A stretch of DNA of 14,901 bases from positions 1-14,901 of the forward strand of contig CAJUOM010000025.1 of assembly GCA_910588255.1 (NCBI GenBank). The letters run 5' to 3'. Source of the stretch: an uncultured Alphaproteobacteria bacterium (GTDB lineage: Bacteria > Pseudomonadota > Alphaproteobacteria > RUG11792). Position numbers and translations under genes: made by a program. A model generated the notes under the pieces. It did no database searches. It was given only the letters and a program-made list of their open reading frames with translations, and was not told the DNA's origin. This document shows, piece by piece, positions 1 through 7,757 of the stretch. Positions within the stretch are counted from its first letter, which is position 1; the number at the start of each line of letters is the position of its first letter.

Positions 1-2
1 AA

Positions 3-191
3 TGTAAAAACATAAGGACATGTAGTTCTACATCTGGAAATGAAAATTTTATTTTATCTATTGTTGCAAAAGATATGCTTGAATATGAATCAATTTTGAG
101 AGAAGAAATTCAAACAGGAGGATTAGTTAGTAATATTAAAACGTATATCACAGTCAATAAACACAAAAATGAACCCGGTTTGCCTATATAA
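3..191 (+). CDS. Lrp/AsnC-family transcriptional regulator, C-terminal part (5' end outside window)
   Basis: The frame is open from the left edge (first full codon at 3) to TAA at 189-191, giving 62 residues. The peptide contains TSGNENFILSIVAKDMLEYE, then a stretch ending in ITVNKHKNEPGLPI. This follows the ligand-binding (RAM/AsnC_trans_reg) domain of Lrp-family regulators: a C-x(3)-SG(N/D)-x-(D/N)-(F/Y)-(I/L)-L core, a V-x-x-(K/R)-D-(M/L)-x-x-Y-E helix, then a final strand ending in a Leu-Pro-hydrophobic tail. In the family this domain forms dimers and octamers and binds amino acids, while the missing N-terminal half would carry the DNA-binding helix-turn-helix. Whether the upstream part is intact, and which amino acid or target genes are involved, cannot be seen. 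The next gene is 685 bp away, so it is probably not co-transcribed with rsmH. Confidence 0.72.
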   Translation, partial: CKNIRTCSSTSGNENFILSIVAKDMLEYESILREEIQTGGLVSNIKTYITVNKHKNEPGLPI

Positions 192-861
192 AGTTGGTAA
201 GCATGACATGTTAAAATTAATGAGTATATTATAAAGTCACGGATCCTGACCTCACTTTCCAACTTAAATCATTCAGCCTCTCCACTTAGGAATAGATACT
301 TACATTACTTTTAGGCGTGTCCAAAATGTAAGCATAGTGAAATTTTAAACAGTTCTGTGAAAATTTAGTATTTGTAAGTTATATATTTTTGAATAAATTA
401 TCACAAATAGCAGTACTGTCTTTTTATTATGGCACTGAATGTTATGGCAAGTATTGTAAATCCTAATGTTTATGAAATGCCACATTCACCTGTAGCTCAC
501 TAAGCGAAGTTATTTTGTAAAAATTAACTGAAACCCTAATTAATGAGCAAGCAAAGTCTCTTTCATTCATTATAAAGTACTCCCTATCATCGGCAACGTT
601 AACAAATCTGTGTAGAGTCAAACGATTATAGAAGAACAAACGGTAAATAATTTAATTAATATAATAGGTCATTACCAGATTCACATACGCTTTCCCCTCT
701 CATAGGAAAACTTCATTGGCACCACAGCGGTTCCTCCTGTGTTCTCGCAAATTATCGTGAATTTGTCATTAAATTCAAATCTTAAAAATAATCACAAATA
801 TTTGATAATATTATATTGAATATATCCGATAAATGTTGTAAGATACTTTCGTTAGCTTAGT
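192..861. other. 670-bp region without an intact gene
   Basis: No intact coding region, tRNA or rRNA was recognised here. A stop-free run of 62 codons lies on the minus strand at about 466-651 (it includes the peptide NVADDREYFIMNERDF) but has no convincing start, ribosome site or family resemblance. A second short minus-strand open stretch at about 690-775 reads CENTGGTAVVPMKFSYERGK. Both look like chance or decayed coding sequence. A short plus-strand reading frame (429-506, 25 codons) is also unconvincing. The right end carries the likely rsmH promoter. Positions 315-333 resemble a second intergenic sequence at 4491-4510. No mraZ is present between this region and rsmH. Confidence 0.6.
816..844 (+). 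promoter_or_regulatory. Probable sigma-70 promoter of the rsmH-ftsL-ftsI-recO block
   Basis: TTGAAT at 816-821 and TAAGAT at 839-844 are separated by exactly 17 bp. Each matches the consensus hexamer at four of six positions. Transcription would start near 851, leaving a leader of about 26 nt to the GTG start of rsmH at 877. It is the only reasonable promoter close to the block, but in AT-rich DNA such matches also arise by chance. Confidence 0.45.
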
Positions 862-876
862 TTGGTATTTTTAGTT

Positions 877-1770
877 GTGCACATCCCTGTTCTTTTAAAG
901 GAAACGATTGATATTTTGTTCCCATATTCTGGGATGAAAATATTGGATTGTACATTTGGCGGAGGTGGACATACAAAAGCTTTATTAGATTCGTGTAATT
1001 GCTATGTTTTGGGATTGGACAGAGATCCTCAAGCACTTTTCAGATCAAAAGAAATAAAGCAAAAATATAAAGACAGATTTGATTTCAGGTTATTAAAATT
1101 TTCAGAATTAGGAACGTTAGATAAAAAATTTGATGCTGTTTTATTTGATCTAGGCGTCTCATCTTTCCAACTTGACGAAGTCGAAAGAGGTTTTTCTTTT
1201 TCAAAAGATGCAAGATTGGACATGAGAATGTCTTTGGAGGGAATCAGTGCGTATGATGTTATCAATTCATTTTCAGAAGAAGACTTAGCGGATATCATAC
1301 TAAATTATGGTGATGAACCAAAAGCAAAAAAAATCGCTTCAGCAATTGTCAACCAACGCAAAATATCAAAAGTTGAAACGACATTTCAACTTGCAGATTT
1401 AATCAGAAATGTTTTAGGCTTTCAATATAAACAAAAAAAATATTCCAAAATTGATTCAGCAACAAAAACCTTTCAAGCTATTAGAATATTTGTTAATGAT
1501 GAACTTAATGAAATAAATCAGGCATTAAATAAAATTTCTAATATTTTGAATGATAATGCAAAAATTGCAATCATCTCATTTCATTCATTAGAAGACAGGA
1601 TAATAAAAAACTGGGCAAAATCACAAAAAGACTTGTTTTCACCTATAAATAAAGATATCATAAAAGCAGGAGAGGATGAAATTTTAAAGAATCAACGTTC
1701 TAGATCTGCAATTTTGCGAGTTTTTGTTTATAAGAGAATGTCGGATAATTTAGAAAGTGGAATGGCATGA
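877..1770 (+). CDS. rsmH: 16S rRNA (cytosine-1402-N4)-methyltransferase RsmH (MraW)
   Basis: RsmH uses S-adenosylmethionine to methylate N4 of C1402 in the ribosomal P site of 16S rRNA. The protein (297 aa from GTG 877) begins M-H-I-P-V-L-L-K-E-T, the usual RsmH N-terminus. It shows the SAM-binding loop DCTFGGGGHTKALL (about residues 24-37), the family signature DLGVSSFQLDEVERGFSF, LDMRM, and the C-terminal SFHSLEDRIIKN with the terminal RSRSAILRV. Length is slightly below the usual 300-315. A longer reading from TTG 862 adds only five residues without family support and would lie about 11 nt from the predicted transcription start, so GTG 877 is preferred. The stop overlaps the ftsL start (ATGA), which suggests translational coupling. 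It is the first gene of the dcw fragment, and mraZ is absent in front of it. Confidence 0.95.
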   Translation: MHIPVLLKETIDILFPYSGMKILDCTFGGGGHTKALLDSCNCYVLGLDRDPQALFRSKEIKQKYKDRFDFRLLKFSELGTLDKKFDAVLFDLGVSSFQLDEVERGFSFSKDARLDMRMSLEGISAYDVINSFSEEDLADIILNYGDEPKAKKIASAIVNQRKISKVETTFQLADLIRNVLGFQYKQKKYSKIDSATKTFQAIRIFVNDELNEINQALNKISNILNDNAKIAIISFHSLEDRIIKNWAKSQKDLFSPINKDIIKAGEDEILKNQRSRSAILRVFVYKRMSDNLESGMA

Positions 1771-2114
1771 ATAAAGGGACTATATTATCACTGGCCGCTC
1801 TTCTTGTTATTGGAATTATAGTTTCCAGAGTAAAATATGAAGTTATATTTCTTAAAAATAAATTGAAAGATATTAATTCAAAAATTGAAAAATACTCGGA
1901 TGATTTAAAAGTTTATAATGCGGAATGGGGATATTTGAACAACCCCAAAAGATTAAAAACTCTTTGCGAAAAATATCTGAAACATTTGCAACCGACAACT
2001 AATAAACAAATTTTAGATTACCAGACTATATTAAATAATGATTTATCCCCAAACAGAAATAATGCTTTCAAAGATTATATAGACGAAGCAATGCAAACTT
2101 TGGGAGGAAATTAA
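1767..2114 (+). CDS. ftsL: Cell division protein FtsL
   Basis: This is a 115-aa bitopic inner-membrane protein. A hydrophobic segment (about residues 5-20, TILSLAALLVIGIIVS) is followed by a charged, coiled-coil-like stretch (about 24-50). Next comes the alphaproteobacterial FtsL pattern A-E-W-x-Y-L-x-x-P-x-R-L (residues 52-63). FtsL forms a complex with FtsB and FtsQ in the periplasm and activates the FtsW-FtsI septal synthase. The gene overlaps rsmH by four bases and ends three bases before ftsI, the conserved rsmH-ftsL-ftsI order. FtsL proteins diverge quickly, so the call rests on position, topology and the A-E-W motif together. The tail after residue 75 is not specifically recognisable. 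Confidence 0.85.
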   Translation: MNKGTILSLAALLVIGIIVSRVKYEVIFLKNKLKDINSKIEKYSDDLKVYNAEWGYLNNPKRLKTLCEKYLKHLQPTTNKQILDYQTILNNDLSPNRNNAFKDYIDEAMQTLGGN

Positions 2115-2117
2115 ACA

Positions 2118-3842
2118 ATGCTTTTACAAGAATTTTTCAAAAATTTCTTTAAAGCATTTTCAGAAGGATTTGCATTATGGAGAAAATCTGAAGACCATTC
2201 CGCCCTAATGTCAAAACTCAGAATTCGCATGATTTTTTCGGGAGTTTGCGGGGGTATTTTGTTTTTCTGCATATCATACAGGCTCACTGATATTATGGTT
2301 ATTAATCAACTTCTACACACCCATAATTTTATATACGCCAAAGATGAAATAATAAAAAAAGCGGATATTGTTGATCGAAACGGTGAATTATTGGCAACAA
2401 GCTTATCAACCGCTTCGTGTTATATTGATCCTTCTGTTGTTATAGATCCTGAAGAAACAGCCTTAAAACTGTCTAAAATTACAGGATTTCCAGATTATAA
2501 TCATATAAAGCAGAAGCTAAAAGATAAAAATAAGCATTTTGTTTGGATAACAAGGCATGTTACCCCTCAGATTCAAGAGAAAGTATTCGATTTGGGACTT
2601 CCCGGAGTTCAATTTCAAAGAGATTATAAAAGAATCTATATTCATGGAAACCTGTTTTCACATGTTATTGGTTGTTCTGATATTGATGGAAATGGAGTTT
2701 GCGGTTTAGAAAAACAATATACCAATGAACTTTTTGTAAAAGATATATTGCCCAAAAAGCTTGTAACGACTCTGGATTTGAGAATACAATCTATAATTTA
2801 TGAAGAATTAAATTCAGCTATTGAAAAGTTTAATGCAGAAGGTGGAAATGTAATACTGATGTCAGTTGATGGCGAAGTTTTGGCTATGGTATCACTTCCT
2901 GATTTTGATCCAAATAATTTAAAATCAAGTTCATCAGACGCTATGTTTAATAGAAATACACTCGGAGCATTTGAACAAGGATCTATATTAAAAATATTGA
3001 ATACAGCAATTGCACTTGATTCTGGATCTGCAACTTTAGCTTCCAAATTCGATGCTAGTGATCCTATAAAAATCGGACGTTTCTCCATAAAAGATTTTAA
3101 AGGGAAAAATAGACCATTGACTTTAGCTGAAGCTTTTGTGTTTTCATCAAATATCGCTTCTGCAAAAATAGCTCAGAATTTTGGTTCTAAAATACAAAAA
3201 AAGTATATGGAAAAATTCGGAATGCTGGGAAAACCAAAAATAGAGCTCCCTGAATTGGGGCACTCTATAGTCCCCATAAATTGGACTGAAACCACTTGTA
3301 TGACTGTTTCATATGGTTATGGATTAGCAGTTACTCCTCTTCAGTTATTAACTGCAGTAACTTCTGTTATTAATGATGGCGTTGAAATTACTCCAACATT
3401 AATATATGCTAAAAGTCGTCAATCATCACAAAAATTGCAATTAGTTTCATCTGAAACATCTGCAATAATTCGAGATTTAATGAGAGCTGTAGTTTGTTTT
3501 GGAACAGGGAAAAAAGCAGCAGTAGACGGTGTTGAGATATTTGGCAAAACAGGAACTGCATATAAAATGACAGGAAAAAACTATGGTTCAGATGGGAATA
3601 GAAAAAGAATAACAACATTTCTGGGCGGTTTCCCAAAAAACAAACCTGAATATATGCTTTTGATTTCTTTGGACAATCCAAAATCAACTCCAGAGACTTT
3701 TGGATACGCAACAGCTGGATGGAATATTGCACCAACAGCAAAAAATGTTTTCAATCGTATTGTTCCGATTTTATATAATGGAAAAAACAACCATTCTGAT
3801 TCTGAATTGAAAGTCGTGAAATATCTGAAATTGGACAAATAA
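2118..3842 (+). CDS. ftsI: Septal peptidoglycan transpeptidase FtsI (penicillin-binding protein 3)
   Basis: FtsI cross-links peptidoglycan at the division septum, working with FtsW under FtsQLB control. The 574-aa protein has a cytoplasmic N-terminus and one membrane anchor (about 39-60). The periplasmic pedestal begins at DRNGELLA (about 86-93), and the transpeptidase domain has all three active-site motifs: S289-I-L-K292 (acylated serine), S343-S-N345 and K477-T-G479. The usual E-P-G-S before the catalytic lysine reads E-Q-G-S here, a mild deviation. The start is supported by a GGAGG ribosome site overlapping the end of ftsL, about 10 nt before ATG 2118. recO follows after two bases. In most relatives murE comes next, but here murE lies on the other strand at 6376-7743. 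Confidence 0.95.
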   Translation: MLLQEFFKNFFKAFSEGFALWRKSEDHSALMSKLRIRMIFSGVCGGILFFCISYRLTDIMVINQLLHTHNFIYAKDEIIKKADIVDRNGELLATSLSTASCYIDPSVVIDPEETALKLSKITGFPDYNHIKQKLKDKNKHFVWITRHVTPQIQEKVFDLGLPGVQFQRDYKRIYIHGNLFSHVIGCSDIDGNGVCGLEKQYTNELFVKDILPKKLVTTLDLRIQSIIYEELNSAIEKFNAEGGNVILMSVDGEVLAMVSLPDFDPNNLKSSSSDAMFNRNTLGAFEQGSILKILNTAIALDSGSATLASKFDASDPIKIGRFSIKDFKGKNRPLTLAEAFVFSSNIASAKIAQNFGSKIQKKYMEKFGMLGKPKIELPELGHSIVPINWTETTCMTVSYGYGLAVTPLQLLTAVTSVINDGVEITPTLIYAKSRQSSQKLQLVSSETSAIIRDLMRAVVCFGTGKKAAVDGVEIFGKTGTAYKMTGKNYGSDGNRKRITTFLGGFPKNKPEYMLLISLDNPKSTPETFGYATAGWNIAPTAKNVFNRIVPILYNGKNNHSDSELKVVKYLKLDK

Positions 3843-3844
3843 TA

Positions 3845-4486
3845 ATGATTAATTGGTCTGATATTGGAATAGTTTTATCCTCAAGAAAACATGGAGAAAA
3901 ATATAAGATTGTAGATGTTTTTACACAAACACATGGAAAAATTTCTGCAATGTTTTCATTATCAAGGGCCTCATCATTTTCAATTTTTTCAAATGTTAAT
4001 GTTGATTATTCTTCAAAAACTGATTCTTCTCTCGGATTTTGGAAATTAAAATCAGAAAATCAAAACTGGATTTTTTTAATAAACGCCTATAAGCATTTAC
4101 AAATTTGTCAGAGTATGACGTTTATATTAAACAAAGTTTTGCCTCAAGGAGTTCCCCATAAAACGTTATTTAATGTTGTGAAATATATTTCATATAATCT
4201 AAAAAACTTCTCAAAATATGAAGTTTTCACTATATATGCATACTTTGAGTTTGTTTTGCTTCGTGAGATTGGTTTTGAGATTGTAAATGATTTCTGTATA
4301 GAAAAAACTCAATCTATCGAAACTCAAATTGCTAATTTACTATCGAATAAATTATTTTCAAAAAATATTACACAAAACTTGGAATACAATAGCAAAATAA
4401 TTGGATCTCATCTTCTTAATATAGACAATTATTACAGGTTATCAATCATAAAATCTTTAAAACAGCTAAATTTTAAAGATCTATAA
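3845..4486 (+). CDS. recO: DNA repair protein RecO (short form)
   Basis: RecO loads RecA onto SSB-coated single-stranded DNA in the RecFOR pathway. The N-terminal OB-fold shows the family pattern, W-x-D-x-G-I-V-L-S-x-R-K-H-G-E at residues 4-18, then IVDVFTQTHGKISAMF. A helical middle part carries Y-F-E-F-V-L-L-R-E-I-G-F, which matches the L-L-x-E-x-G helix of RecO. At 213 aa it is shorter than the usual 230-250, and the C-terminal segment lacks the Y-V-S-P-x-x-G-R-A-V-type sequence that many alphaproteobacterial RecO proteins carry. It starts two bases after ftsI without a clear ribosome site, so translation is probably coupled. The recO-ftsI junction is unusual and suggests rearrangement of the dcw cluster. 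Confidence 0.82.
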   Translation: MINWSDIGIVLSSRKHGEKYKIVDVFTQTHGKISAMFSLSRASSFSIFSNVNVDYSSKTDSSLGFWKLKSENQNWIFLINAYKHLQICQSMTFILNKVLPQGVPHKTLFNVVKYISYNLKNFSKYEVFTIYAYFEFVLLREIGFEIVNDFCIEKTQSIETQIANLLSNKLFSKNITQNLEYNSKIIGSHLLNIDNYYRLSIIKSLKQLNFKDL

Positions 4487-4506
4487 TAATGCCCGTCCCA
4501 AATGTG

Positions 4507-4527
4507 AAGCTGAAGAAATTAGCTTTT
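4507..4527 (+). terminator. Possible terminator between recO and the convergent msbA-like gene
   Basis: The sequence can fold into a 7-bp stem (AAGCTGA at 4507-4513 with TTAGCTT at 4519-4525, including one G-U pair), with a 5-nt AGAAA loop and a short run of Ts behind it. It sits in the 32-bp gap between recO and the convergent msbA-like gene, and its right arm includes that gene's stop codon. The stem is weak and the T run is short, so the call is tentative. Confidence 0.4.
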
Positions 4528-6306
4528 AAATTGCATATTATAAAGATTCCTATAACGCCCGTTTTCCATAGATATAAGTTCCTCATGATTACCTAACTCA
4601 ATGAGCTCACCGTTTTCAATAAAAGCGATCTTTATTGCGTTTTTGATTGTTGACAATCGATGAGCAATAACAAGGACTGTTTTATCTATCATTAGATTAT
4701 CGATAGCTTTTTGTACAATAGCTTCAGATTTATTGTCCAAAGCGGAAGTCGCTTCATCTAAGATTAGTATAGGTGCATTTTTAAGAAAAGCACGAGCAAT
4801 TGCAACTCGTTGTTTTTGGCCACCTGACAACAATATGCCCCTTTCTCCTATTTCTGTATCAATGCCCTTCTTTAAGGTTGATACAAATTCATTTAAATAC
4901 GCCATCTCTAAAGCTTTTTGAAGATTTTCTTCAGGAGCATTCGGATATCCCAACATTATATTTTCACGTATGGAACCTGAAAACAAGAAATTATCCTGGA
5001 ATACAATAGCGATATTATCCCTTAAAGATTTCAAACTATAATCTCGAATATCTACTCCATCTATTTTTATAGATCCTGATTTGATATCATAAAATCTTGG
5101 CAATAAATTCGCTATCGTGGATTTCCCCCCTCCTGAATTCCCTACTAATGCAACAGTCTCTCCTTTATTTATTTCTAGATTAAGATTTTTTAATACAGAA
5201 CGATTTGGAATATATTCAAAAATAACATTTTCAAATTGGATTTTATCTTTAAATGATTTTAGATTTATAGGATTTGGTTTGTCCTTTATGTTCGAAGTCG
5301 TATTAAGTGCGGTTAAGACTTGTTCAACGGCTAACATAGACATTTGAAAATCTTTTATGTTATTTCCCATGCTTTTTACTGGATTATATAACATAATTAA
5401 AGCTGTTAAAAATGATACGAAATTTCCGCTCGAAATTTTTCCTGAAACTATCAAATAACTACCATAAGCAATTGAAATACCGATTCCTATTGAAACAATA
5501 ATATGCATAATCGGAGATAACCAAGCAGTTTTTTGTGTAAGCTTTATTCTGACTCCTGTAACCGTATTTAAAATATTAAGGAATTTTGACTCCTGATGAT
5601 TATGAAGATTATACGCAGAAATTGTTTTGTTCCCTGCAAAGCTTTCATTATATTCAGTAACTAGCCTAGCACTTCCTTTCACAACATTTGACATAACTTT
5701 TTGGATTCTTTCTCGAATTCTCGCAACGGGCAAAAATGCACATCCCAAAATAATGATCGCAATTATGGAAAGTTGCCAAGAGTTATATATCAAAACACAG
5801 ATTAAAGATACCGAAGAAAAAATTCTGGAAATCAACATTTTCATTTTTGCCAATAAACCAGAACTTGCGGCATCTGCCTGATTGTTAAATTGAAAAACTA
5901 TATTTCCTGAATAGGTTCTGTCGAAATAAGCAGAATCATAAGATAATAATTTTTTAAATAAATTAAACTTTAAATCTCTAGTGACTTTTTCCCCAACCCA
6001 AGAGTTTAGATATGCTGCAAAATAATTTAATAAACCTTGAACAATCGCAAATAATACTATAGCAAAAGGAATATACCAGGCTGCTTTTACAGATTTCTCA
6101 ATCATAACAAGATCTGTGTAAGGTTTTAAAGCCATAGCAATAACAGCATCAAGACTACCAATGGGAACACATAAACCTATTGCTAAAACAGCTCTAAATG
6201 CATAGGGTTTGAAATAAGGAAGCATATTAGAATAACAACGATAAAATCGATTAACTTTGATTTTATTTATTGATTCTTTTAATAATTTAACTAATATATT
6301 CTTCAA
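4519..6306 (-). CDS. MsbA-family ABC exporter (fused permease and ATPase), probable lipid A flippase
   Basis: This is a half-transporter of 595 aa that would work as a homodimer in the inner membrane. The N-terminal half has six hydrophobic segments (about 37-335) with an ABC-exporter core including TYSGNIVFQFNNQAD (about 131-145). The ATPase half carries Walker A G389-NSGGGKST, Q-loop Q437 in VFQDNFLFSGSIRENI, signature LSGGQ (493-497), Walker B ILILDE (513-518) and switch H549. These motifs fit MsbA and related exporters that flip lipid A core or other lipids. Substrate cannot be proven from sequence, but the nearby waaA supports lipopolysaccharide export. The start used is TTG 6306 with no clear ribosome site. 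ATG 6222 (residue 29, before LPYFKPY) is a possible shorter start. A promoter-like sequence lies just upstream. Confidence 0.85.
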   Translation of the reverse strand: MKNILVKLLKESINKIKVNRFYRCYSNMLPYFKPYAFRAVLAIGLCVPIGSLDAVIAMALKPYTDLVMIEKSVKAAWYIPFAIVLFAIVQGLLNYFAAYLNSWVGEKVTRDLKFNLFKKLLSYDSAYFDRTYSGNIVFQFNNQADAASSGLLAKMKMLISRIFSSVSLICVLIYNSWQLSIIAIIILGCAFLPVARIRERIQKVMSNVVKGSARLVTEYNESFAGNKTISAYNLHNHQESKFLNILNTVTGVRIKLTQKTAWLSPIMHIIVSIGIGISIAYGSYLIVSGKISSGNFVSFLTALIMLYNPVKSMGNNIKDFQMSMLAVEQVLTALNTTSNIKDKPNPINLKSFKDKIQFENVIFEYIPNRSVLKNLNLEINKGETVALVGNSGGGKSTIANLLPRFYDIKSGSIKIDGVDIRDYSLKSLRDNIAIVFQDNFLFSGSIRENIMLGYPNAPEENLQKALEMAYLNEFVSTLKKGIDTEIGERGILLSGGQKQRVAIARAFLKNAPILILDEATSALDNKSEAIVQKAIDNLMIDKTVLVIAHRLSTIKNAIKIAFIENGELIELGNHEELISMENGRYRNLYNMQFKS

Positions 6307-6350
6307 ATTTTCAGCGATTATTAATTGTTGAATTAAAATCTATAAAGTTA

Positions 6351-6379
6351 ATAGTATCATAAGTTAATGTTTATATCAA
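6351..6379 (-). promoter_or_regulatory. Probable promoter of the msbA-like gene
   Basis: Read on the minus strand, TTGATA (6379-6374) and TACTAT (6356-6351) are separated by 17 bp. This would start transcription near 6344 and leave a leader of about 38 nt to the TTG start. The -35 box overlaps the stop codon of murE, so the exporter may be transcribed on its own as well as by read-through from murE. Confidence 0.45.
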
Positions 6380-7743
6380 CAAAAATTCAATATTGTTTCT
6401 TTATCACTAAAATGTATTGTTTTATTTCCATATATCTGATAATCTTCATGTCCTTTTCCAATAACCGCAACAAAATCACCTGGATTAATTAATGAAAGAG
6501 CTTTATATATAGCATCTTTCCTATTTGGAATATCTAGTGCATTTGGGCAATTTGAAATTATTTCAGATCTGATAGATTCTGGGGATTCAAAACGAGGATT
6601 ATCGTCTGTAACAATTATAATATCCGCTAGTTCATTAACTATTTTCCCCATTTCTCTACGTTTTGATTTATCACGATTTCCTCCACATCCAAACACGCAA
6701 ATTAAATTTCCTTTACAAACTCGTTTGAAACATTTTAATGCATTTTTAAACGCCTCAGATGTATGAGCATAGTCTACATATACATTTCCTCCATTTATAG
6801 ATCTGATATGTTCCATTCTACCATTTAAAGTCGATAATTTCGAAAAAGTTTCTATAATTTCTTTTGGAGATAATCCACAAGAAAAAGCCAATGCCGATGC
6901 ACATAAGATATTCATTATTTGGAATTGACCAAATAATTTCACATTCAAATTTTTAAATTTTTCTTTCCCAAATGATATATCAAAAATTATATGATCTGAA
7001 AATTCTTTTATATTTTCTGCTCTAACGAAATTTCCTTCATTTAGACCAAAGGAAATAATATTTTTATTTAGCTTCGATACCTCTGAAAATATTATTGGGT
7101 AATCTTTTGAAACAATTGCCTGTCTATCATTTTTTAAAATTTCTTTAAAAAGGCGAAGTTTAGATAAAAAATAAGATTCTCTGGTTTTATGGTAGTCTAA
7201 ATGATCAGAAGCAAAATTAGTGAATGCAGCGGCGGATAATTCAACACTATGCAATCTTTTTTGTTCTAATGCATGACTTGAGGCTTCAAAAACTAAATGG
7301 GTTATATTAAGTTTTGCAAGATGATCTAAGATTTTATGCAATGTTATTGAATCAGGCGTTGTGAGATTGGGAATAATAATATTTTCCAAATCAGTTTTTT
7401 GCCCATTAATAAACAGCCCTAGAGTTCCTAGATTCGCAGTGTTCTTTCCGGAATATTGCCAAATTTGACTCAAAAAATGGGCAACTGAACTTTTTCCATT
7501 TGTTCCTGTGACAGACACACAGGTGTTTGGTTGGTTGTTATATGCATATTTTGCTAATTTTGAAGCAAGTAATCTTGCGTCATCTATTTTTATTACTCTT
7601 GAATCATCATAAAATTCAGAAAATACAACAGAAGCACCTTTTTGAAAAGCCTCTCTAATATTCTGTTTCACATTAGGACATGTTATAGCAACAAAAATAT
7701 CATCTTTTGTCACTTGTTTTGAATTTATCTGAATATTTTTCAT
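6376..7743 (-). CDS. murE: UDP-MurNAc-L-Ala-D-Glu:meso-diaminopimelate ligase MurE
   Basis: MurE is a cytoplasmic ATP-dependent Mur ligase adding the third residue of the peptidoglycan stem peptide. In the 455-aa protein the ATP loop is TGTNGKSS (79-86). ASSHALEQKRL (154-164) and K195 in Y-F-L-S-K-L-R-L-F (the position of the carbamylated lysine) mark the central domain. GGNRDKSKR (354-362), D381-N-P-R384 and GKGHEDYQ (429-436) mark the C-terminal domain. DNPR is the signature for meso-diaminopimelate rather than lysine. The N-terminus starts almost directly at the substrate-binding S-K-x-V strand and is about 20-25 residues shorter than usual. An in-frame TAA five codons upstream rules out a longer start. 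murE normally follows ftsI; here it is on the opposite strand, between the msbA-like gene and waaA. Confidence 0.94.
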   Translation of the reverse strand: MKNIQINSKQVTKDDIFVAITCPNVKQNIREAFQKGASVVFSEFYDDSRVIKIDDARLLASKLAKYAYNNQPNTCVSVTGTNGKSSVAHFLSQIWQYSGKNTANLGTLGLFINGQKTDLENIIIPNLTTPDSITLHKILDHLAKLNITHLVFEASSHALEQKRLHSVELSAAAFTNFASDHLDYHKTRESYFLSKLRLFKEILKNDRQAIVSKDYPIIFSEVSKLNKNIISFGLNEGNFVRAENIKEFSDHIIFDISFGKEKFKNLNVKLFGQFQIMNILCASALAFSCGLSPKEIIETFSKLSTLNGRMEHIRSINGGNVYVDYAHTSEAFKNALKCFKRVCKGNLICVFGCGGNRDKSKRREMGKIVNELADIIIVTDDNPRFESPESIRSEIISNCPNALDIPNRKDAIYKALSLINPGDFVAVIGKGHEDYQIYGNKTIHFSDKETILNFC

Positions 7744-7757
7744 TTTTATAAAAATTT

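Noticed and set aside
429..506. 25-codon plus-strand open frame
   Set aside because: No ribosome site, no recognisable motif and too short to distinguish from chance.
735..753. Hairpin CACAG/CTGTG with a 9-nt loop before rsmH
   Set aside because: The stem is only 5 bp with no T run and no neighbouring gene to end; not enough for a terminator or RNA gene.
1029..1298. Open frame on the minus strand inside rsmH (and similar antisense frames inside ftsI, the msbA-like gene, acs and xseA)
   Set aside because: Each lies fully within a gene with clear family motifs on the other strand and has no ribosome site or recognisable protein pattern; they reflect codon bias.
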